From: Bactericera cockerelli
Taxonomy: Eukaryota > Arthropoda > Insecta > Hemiptera > Triozidae
Direction: 5' to 3'
Assembly (NCBI GenBank): GCA_024516035.1
Contig: CM044958.1
Location: 24,153,035 to 24,217,034 of the forward strand
DNA length: 64,000 nucleotides
Below, one piece after another: positions 47,150 to 55,599 of the stretch (positions are counted from its first letter, which is position 1; each line of letters starts with the position of its first letter). The notes under the pieces are model-generated. The model had not been told where the DNA came from and did no database searches. It worked only from the letters and a program-made list of their open reading frames with translations. Made by a program: the position numbers and the translations under genes.

Positions 47150-50100
47150 ACATACGAACAGACCATTTGAAAAAATCAGTTTTTGGAATCAGGAGATTAT
47201 AATTCATTCAGTAAAGTTATCATCTCAATTTTTTAAAAAAAGTGACCGATTACAATACTTTCTATACCATAAGGTAATAGAAAAAAAAAAAAAATGTTCT
47301 TATTTATTTAATTTTTTCAACTCTATATCAAATTTACTCTCCATAAATTCCAGTTCCATTTTTTGCTTCCTCTTCTCAAATATCTGTTTATCTTTGATGA
47401 TTTGCAAATTGGCATCCGCAATTTCACATTGAACTTTTGCAAAATTTGCCTCATGTTCTAACTTTCGAATTAAATATGAATGGGCCTCAGAGTCCTGCTG
47501 AGTTTGTAGCAGGACTCTATTGGACCTGGCATCAAACTCGTCTACAATTAGGTCCTGCTTCCTCTTCTTTCTTGTAGGTCCTGTAAACAGATAAAATAAA
47601 ATATGATTAAATTACTACCCAGCATACGTATATAGGTAGCAGGGTTTTTTTTGGGGGGGAGGGGGGGGGTTCCCTCAAATTGGTGGAAAGTTACAAAACA
47701 GCTACTGTAAATAACATCACTCAGCCTGAGTGGGGCTGGGAAAATGCAGCATTATGAGTGTTCAAATTTAATTGTCCAAACCTTGCTGGAAGTTGCTTAA
47801 CTTTGGCGATCTAACGAGAACCGATGTATTCAATGCACCATCAATCTTTAGTATTCAAGTTTAGTGATGATATTAAATAAGTGATCATTGATCAATGATC
47901 ATTGATCTTGAGCCACAGATGGGAAATTGTTAATTATTATTATTTTTAGGTTGAACTTATTTACCTGTACTACAAGTCACTTGCTTGGAAGGCTTGTCAA
48001 TAACAACTGGGTCAGAGGTTGGTGTAGGTTGGTGACCTGAGGATGGATGAAAAACATATCATAAATATATTATATATAAATGCGAAAGTTCAAAGTTAAA
48101 ATTATAATATTCTAACTGGGACGCCAGCCGCGGGGGAAAAGAGCGAGTCATAGAAATTGGATGGGCGGCACAAAATAATATTTACGTTTTTTTTTTTACC
48201 TAAATGTCATTTTTTCAGTTCGTTTTGTAAATACAATTTCATCCTATGTGATTTAAAAAATCAATTTTTTTTATGAAGAAAAATAAAATACTTAAGAGTA
48301 TATTCATTATTATAGAATACTAGCGGGTTACAACCGCCGCTTCGCCAGCCCATCAAACACACCCACCGCACTCACATCACACCACACACCCACACACGCA
48401 CACTCACACACACACACACACACACGTACCCATACGCACACACACACACACCCACCCACCCACCCACCCATACACACACACACACGCACACGCACACCCA
48501 CACACCCATGCACACACACACCCACCCACACCCACCCACCCACACACACACACACACGCACACACACACACACATACACACACACACTACACACACCCAC
48601 CCACACGTGATCATTGATTAAATAAGTGATCAATGATCATTGATCTTGAGCCACAGCTGGGAAATTGTTATTTTTTTTATATTTAGGTTGAACTTATTTA
48701 CCTGTACTACAAGTCACTTGCTTGGAAGGCTTGTCAATAACAACTGGGTCAGAGGTTGGTGTAGGTTGGTGACCTGAGGATGGATGAAAAACATATCATA
48801 AATATATTATATATAAATTCGAAAGTTAAATGAATCCGGACCGCGAAGCTCTTTTGTCCGGCCCGCGGACAGAACAAAAATTCAAGGCCCGAAAAAAAAT
48901 CATTTGATTCTCTTTCTTCAAAAAAAAAAATTCACCGTCTGGCGAATGGGTGGATGAAGCCAATTCATTGTCTCATAGCCAAAGACCTCATTGCAGATGG
49001 AAATCATTGATTTGCAAGAAGAAGTATTCCTAACAATGTGCAAAAGAGACAGTATCAGCGGAAGAGTTTTGGTGCAAGAAAGTTCCAAAAAAGTACGTTA
49101 ACTTGCTAAGACTAGATTACAACTTCCTCACTTTATTTGGTTCAACGTACAATTGTGAATCATTTTTTTTTCCAAAATTACTGAGCGACAGCCACTTGGC
49201 TGATGGTTTTTATTTCTGGGCCTCGGAGATTTTTTTCATGTTAATCCCTACTCGAACAAGAATTAATTGCCGACCCCTGCCTAAGAAGGTCAAGGCTTTT
49301 ATTTGGTAATAGACGTGACAAGTTTCATTTGATATTTTGACCACACGAAGAAAACGATTATGTCTTGGACTTGCACACTAAAATAATTGGTCTCCTTGGT
49401 CCTTACTGGGTATTAATAATTATTAATGTTACCTGAAGCAAGTAGAGTCTCCGGGCTATAAACGGATGTTTCCAGCTGATCTGTGGAAAAGAAGACAAGA
49501 GAGATGTTTTTCACATTGGCTACTAACAGGTACCTATGTTTTATGTTAAATCTGTAACTATTATTTTAAGTTACATTAAAGAAAATACATACAAACTCTG
49601 TTTCGTGTAAATATAGGCCGGTTGGCTGGCGCTACTTGACGAGCGCTCGCCTCCCGGCGAGCTTGATCGTATTAATATTTAACGCTCATGTGGATAAATT
49701 AACACATTTTTATTTCATTTTACATTGCTTATTATTTACTCACCAAATTGTTTTTCTGAATTGTTCAAGGTGGTAGACTCATCAGGGTGACTGTGCTCTG
49801 GAATGAATAAGAGAAAAAATAATTGTTTTAGGGTGATCACTTTGCCTTCACATACCCTCTCTGTATTACATTGCCTTCTATAGTAAAGTGATTTGACTTT
49901 GTTTTTATTTTTATGTTCCTAATATTCTTTTTTATAGTTTAATAAAAATAAAAAAAATACATACCATCAAGTTGGTCACTGTCGAATGTCCCCTTGATGG
50001 GCAGCACCAAAAAATTGTCTCCGTCTAGTACATCGTGCTCAGGATGTGGCATAGGAGTTTGAGGGCCTCCTCCTGTGGCAAAAGCATTTTGCCTCTGAGC

Positions 50101-53100
50101 ACGATGTACTTCCTTCCTCTCAGATTTGAGGTTTTGAAACAATTTCTTCAATTGTGGAATTGTTCTCTGGAAAAGATACAATTTGAAACATAATTATTGT
50201 AACAAACTTACCCAAAATTTATGATAAATAACATATAACATAAAAAATGATAAGTTTTATGTTGAGGTGGTTGAGGCATACAAAGCTACAATAAAAATGG
50301 TGTTGTTGTAACCAACTTGGGGGTTCAGCTAGGGGGAGTAATGGTTTCTAGTCAACTTAATAACATACTCATGTCCACTGTACAAAATTTGGTGAATACC
50401 ATATATGGTATACATGGGCTCAAAGTGTTTAGTTTGGATTTGAAAAAATATGAAAATGAAGCTTACCTGTGTAACACCTTGAATGGCATTAAATTCTGTT
50501 GAAAGGTTGTACCATAGGTTTTTTCTGCTCTCAAGAGCTTCGGGCTTATTACCCCTTATGGTATTGTTGTTAAGATCAAATTTAATAACTAACTCCTTGA
50601 AAACTTGCTTTTCAAATGTCGAGTAAGACTTTTTACTTGCCATTTGTAAAATAGAAAAGAAAACAGAACTATAAAAGAAATGAAACCGGAAAAAATTCAA
50701 TACGCAGGGAAAATATTATCTAAGTAAACAACTGACGTTGCTATGGCAACATTATACATAATCCCGGTCTAAAATACAGTGTTGCCAAAAAGCACAATAG
50801 CATAGTCTTAAGCATATGCTTCGGTAAGATTTGTCTTCAATGACATCAAATTTGTTCATAAATACCAATTAGTTAAGGACGTGCTTACACGTAAGCATGC
50901 TCTTTCCCTAGATTGTGCTGAGCAAGGTCTCACGAATTTATTCATAAACTTTTTATAAGAAATTAATTAATTTTTTGTAAAAATTATTACAAACATGTTT
51001 TTCCATTTGAAATAATTAATTTTATGCCTTTTTTATACCATTAGCTTTACCAGGGGAGGAGCCCAGGGGTCAACTTTTTTTTTTTATAATGTAAAAACAA
51101 TTTTTTTTTCAAGAATCATTTGTGCTAAATAAATGCAATGATTCATGTTATTCAATTTAAAAGAAAAACAGGGTCGCATTACTTCAAATTATTCTGAAAA
51201 AATTTAAAACCCGCGTGCAGTCCTAGTTTCCGGCCCTGTTTTCAAGGGTATCTTAGATTTCGATTAAAAAACCACAATCAGTGCATTTATTTAGTACAGA
51301 TTAAATTAAAAAAGAAGAATCGCTTTAACACAATTTAAAAAAAGATGACCCCTGGACACCTCCCCTGGTAAAGCTAATGGTATCAAAAAGGCATAAAAAA
51401 TCAATTATTTCTACTTTTCAGAAATGTATTACAAATAAGGTGGTTCCATTTTAGATTCCAAAGTTGACCCCCCTTGGAGCCGCCCCTGGTAATGAGAAAA
51501 AATCAAAACCTAGTAGAAAAGGTTTCCCCCTCGGTATAATGATACACGTGTTTTAGCATTTTTTTAAAAAAATTAATTATGTTTTCTACATATTTCGAGT
51601 GGCTCTTTTTATTTGGCGGACCCTGGTACACAATAACTTATATAAGGTACGGGTGTTCATCTTGTTCTCAATAACCTACATTTATGTTTCCTCCTCTAAT
51701 ATTCCATTCTTATTTTCCTTTATACATAATGCCTGCTACATATTAACAACATCACAATAGATATTAATAATGGAAATTTTATTCAAGATTTTTGAAAATT
51801 TTGAGAGATGAAAATTGTTTACTAAAATACACGCCGATTTTTGATGCGCAGAAGATATTCGAGTGATTTTGATTGGTTGATGCATTAGAGCATATGCTCA
51901 GAAAGCGGTAAGACTGTGCTACCGCAGTCTTGCGTAAGCACGTGCTTACGATAGGAATAATGATTCATAAATGTCAATTTGCTGTAAGCATGTGCTGAGC
52001 ACGTGCTTAACTCTTGAGCACGTGCTTACATTAATTCATAAATACGGGTGTAAGAGTCTAAGCAATACTCCTTGAAATGATGTTTACTTATCCAACAATT
52101 GCCCCTTAGAAACTTTCTAGAATACTTCATGCAATACAATATCCACTGCTAAACATTCACCACAGTCTTTTCTTTTGCAAGTACACACTCTCATTCTGCC
52201 TTCTTCCAAAAATCATACAAAAACTTTTCCAATTACATAATAATGTCCAATGACCTAACCACATACCTTTCTCTTATAAATTACTAAGTGGTTTTTTTTC
52301 ATCATCATAGGGTGGCGTCATCCGGAATGATGGTAGTCAGACAGTGGAGGAATAACTCAGCACTTCTACCACTGTCTTTACAAGGAGGCTAATAATTGAC
52401 AAGGGCCCCCAGAACCAAGCCAATGCTGGTCTACTCCCTGTTTATAGTCCCCCAGCCAGACTGGTTTTTTAATTGAACGAAAAGCCTGAACGAGACCGAA
52501 CAGTCAGCTCTGGTCAACCAAAATTTGAAGAATAAAAAAAGTGATTTTTGGAAATCTGGTTTGTTTACATTAAAGATATCGGTGTTTGTTTACATTTTGC
52601 ATTTGAAATCATCCACTTCTTCTTCTTCTTCTTACTGAACCAAACGCCATGACCGAACGAACGAGCCGGTCCACTCTGGTCAGGATTTTTCGGTCCGGTT
52701 AAATAAAAAAAAGTGAATTTCAGTGACCAGGTCAGCTTCGGTTCGCTTCGTTCAAATAAAAAAAACCGCTTAATATTTCTTCTTACTCTCACAGGTTCAA
52801 ATCTGGCGCCGAAGCTACGACGTTCTGCCTCCCCCCATGACCAAGGACCACAAGTACTACCAGGACATCATCAACAACCCTAGTTTGAAAATAGACGGCC
52901 CCAATGAGGACGAGTTCCCCCACACAGAAAGCCTGAAGGAGACCATCCTGAGGGTTCTGCCCTACTGGAACGAGAACATCGCCCCTGAGATCAGGCAGGG
53001 GCGCCGCATCCTAGTGGTGACCCACGGGACCGCCCTGAGGGGTCTGGTCAAGCATATTGAACGTGAGTGTGTAAACACCTTCTTCTCTTTATATTCTTAA

Positions 53101-54277
53101 CTACATTTGAAAAGTATTTATATTATAGGTACATCTGATTAAAATAGAGAGATTAGTTGATGGCTTGGATATTCAGAACTATTACCTGCTGATGAGAGCA
53201 AATAAGCTCGAAACAGCTGTCCAGGTATGTTCTGATATTCATGTACATCTAGTACAACTTCTCACTTTTCTATTTATACTGATTATCAAGCAAAACGCTT
53301 GCAACGCCAAGAAAAACAAAACGAGCGTGCTATACTTACGCTAAACCTAGTTCGTATGTATTTTCTTGGCTAACAACTTACAGAAGCAACTTTTATTTGA
53401 AATTTTAGACAAATCTAGTTCTATTCCACTTTTATCGGCATTTATCTCTATATATAAATGAGAAATATGGACGGGCTTTGTATCTTTGTATCTTTGTGTG
53501 TCCGGAATTGTTTAGGCGAAACGGTAAGAGATACCAAAAAATTGATAAGAGATGACCCCAAGTAAAATTGCCGGAAAATACCAGGAAAATTATCAAAAGT
53601 CCGAAATTCCAAACTGTCCTTGAGTTATGACCTTCCTCAAGTATTTCCTTGAGGAAGGGTCCGATTTTAAGACAGTCTTTGCCCTGGAACTTGAAATCTA
53701 TCGCGAGGACCTATATTTTTTATTATTTAATAACACATTAGACAAAATTAGCGTTCATTTAATTCATTTTAGGCCACATTCTGACGTACCGTTCTGGAGA
53801 TATAAGCCAGAATGTTCGAAATTTCGACCTTTTTTTCAGACTTTTCACGTTTTTTAGCAGATTCCAGCGCGGAACTTAAAATTTGTCGCGAGGACCTATA
53901 TTTTTTATTATTTAATAACACATTAGACAAAACTAGCTTTCATTTAATTCATATTAGGCCACATTCTGACGTACCGTTCTCGAGATAGAAACCAGAATAT
54001 TCGAAATTTCGACCATTTTTTTCAGACTTTTCACGTTTTTTTACAGATTCCAGCACGGAACTTAAAAGTTATGGCGAGGACCTATATTTTTATTGTAAAA
54101 ACTGTCTGAGAACATCACATTAATTTATTTGAGCCCTTTGTTGCCATATTCTGAAAAACCGTTCTCGAAATATGGGCAAGATTGTACATTATCAATATCG
54201 CTATGTAGATTTGGCTCGGGATTTTGAAATTTAATGATGATGGATGTGTGTGTGTGGTGGTGTTGTGTGTGTGTTGG

Positions 54278-54320
<43 letters not shown>

Positions 54321-55464
54321 GTGTGTGTGGTGTGTGTGTGTGTGTGTGTTGTGTGTGTGTGTGTGTGTGTGGTTTGTGTGGTGTGTGGTGTGGTGGGTGT
54401 GTGTTGTGTGTGGTGTGTGTGTGTGATGGGTGTGTGTATGTGTGGGTGGGTGGGTGTGTGTGTGGTGTGTGGTGATGGTGTGTGTTGTGTGTGTGTGTGT
54501 GAGTGTGTGTGTGTGTGTATGGTGTGTGTGTGGTGGATGGTGGGATGTGTGTGTGTGTGTGCGTGTGTGTGTGTGTGTGTGGGTGTGGTGTGTGATGTAT
54601 GGGTGGTGTGTGTGTGATGGCTTGGCGAAGCGGGTGCAGCCCGCTAGTCTCTATATATAAATGAGAAATATGGACGGGCTTTGTATCTTTGTAACTTTGT
54701 ATCTTTGTGTGCGGGAATTGTTTGGGCGAAACGGTAAGAGATAGCAAAAAATTGATGAGAGATGACCCCAAGTAAAATTGCCCAAAAATACCAGGAAAAC
54801 TTTCAAAACTCCGAAATTCCAAACCGTCCTTGAGTTATGATCTTCCTCAAGTATTTCCTTGAGGAAGGGTCCGATTTTAAGACAGTCTTTGCCCTGGAAC
54901 TTGAAATCTATCGCGAGGACCTATATTTTTTATTATTGTATAACACATTAGACAAAAATAGCTTTTATTTAATTCATTTTAGGACACAGTCTGACGTAGT
55001 GTTCTGGAGATATAAGCCAGAATGTTCGAAATTTTGACCTTTTTTTCAGACTTTTCACGTTTTTTAACAGATTCCAGCATGGAACTTAAAATTTATCGCG
55101 AGGACCTATATTTTTTATTATTTAATAACAAATTAGACAAAACAAGCTTTCGATTAATACATTTAAGGCCACATTCTGACGTACCGTTCTTGAGATATAA
55201 GCTAGAATGTTCGAAATTTCTACCTTTTGTTCAGACTTTTCACGTTTTTTAACAGATTCCAGCGCGGAACTTGAAATTTATCGCGAGGACCTATATTTTT
55301 TAAATTGTAAAACTTTCTCAGAACATCACATGCTTTTATTTGAGCCCTTTGTTGAAATATTCTGACAAACCGTTCTCGAAATATAGGCCAGTTTGCTACA
55401 TTATCAATATCCGCTATGATAGATTTGGCTCGGGATTTTGAAATTTACAGCGATGATGTGTGTG

Positions 55465-55508
<44 letters not shown>

Positions 55509-55555
55509 GTGATGTGTGTGTGTGTGGTGATGTGTGTGTGTGTGTGTGTGGTGAT

Positions 55556-55599
<44 letters not shown>

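Larger units (their letters stand above)
30712..52050. mobile_element. PIF/Harbinger transposon, 21.3 kb, both genes open
   Basis: The termini are CACCCGTATTTATGAAT (30712-30728) and its inverse (52034-52050), with the 3-bp duplication TAA on both sides (30709-30711, 52051-52053), as PIF/Harbinger elements make. Inside are a transposase gene on the plus strand (31488-45127) and a convergent Myb/SANT-like gene on the minus strand (50643-47300), the standard two-gene plan of the superfamily. Much of the length is later insertions in the two genes' introns. Without them it would be an element of several kilobases. It sits in coding intron 2 of the mutase gene. Confidence 0.9.

Noticed and set aside
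53135..53235. Extra mutase exon ending CCAG|GTATGT
   Set aside because: It would break the phase and has no counterpart in the mutase family; exon 3 to exon 4 joins cleanly without it.
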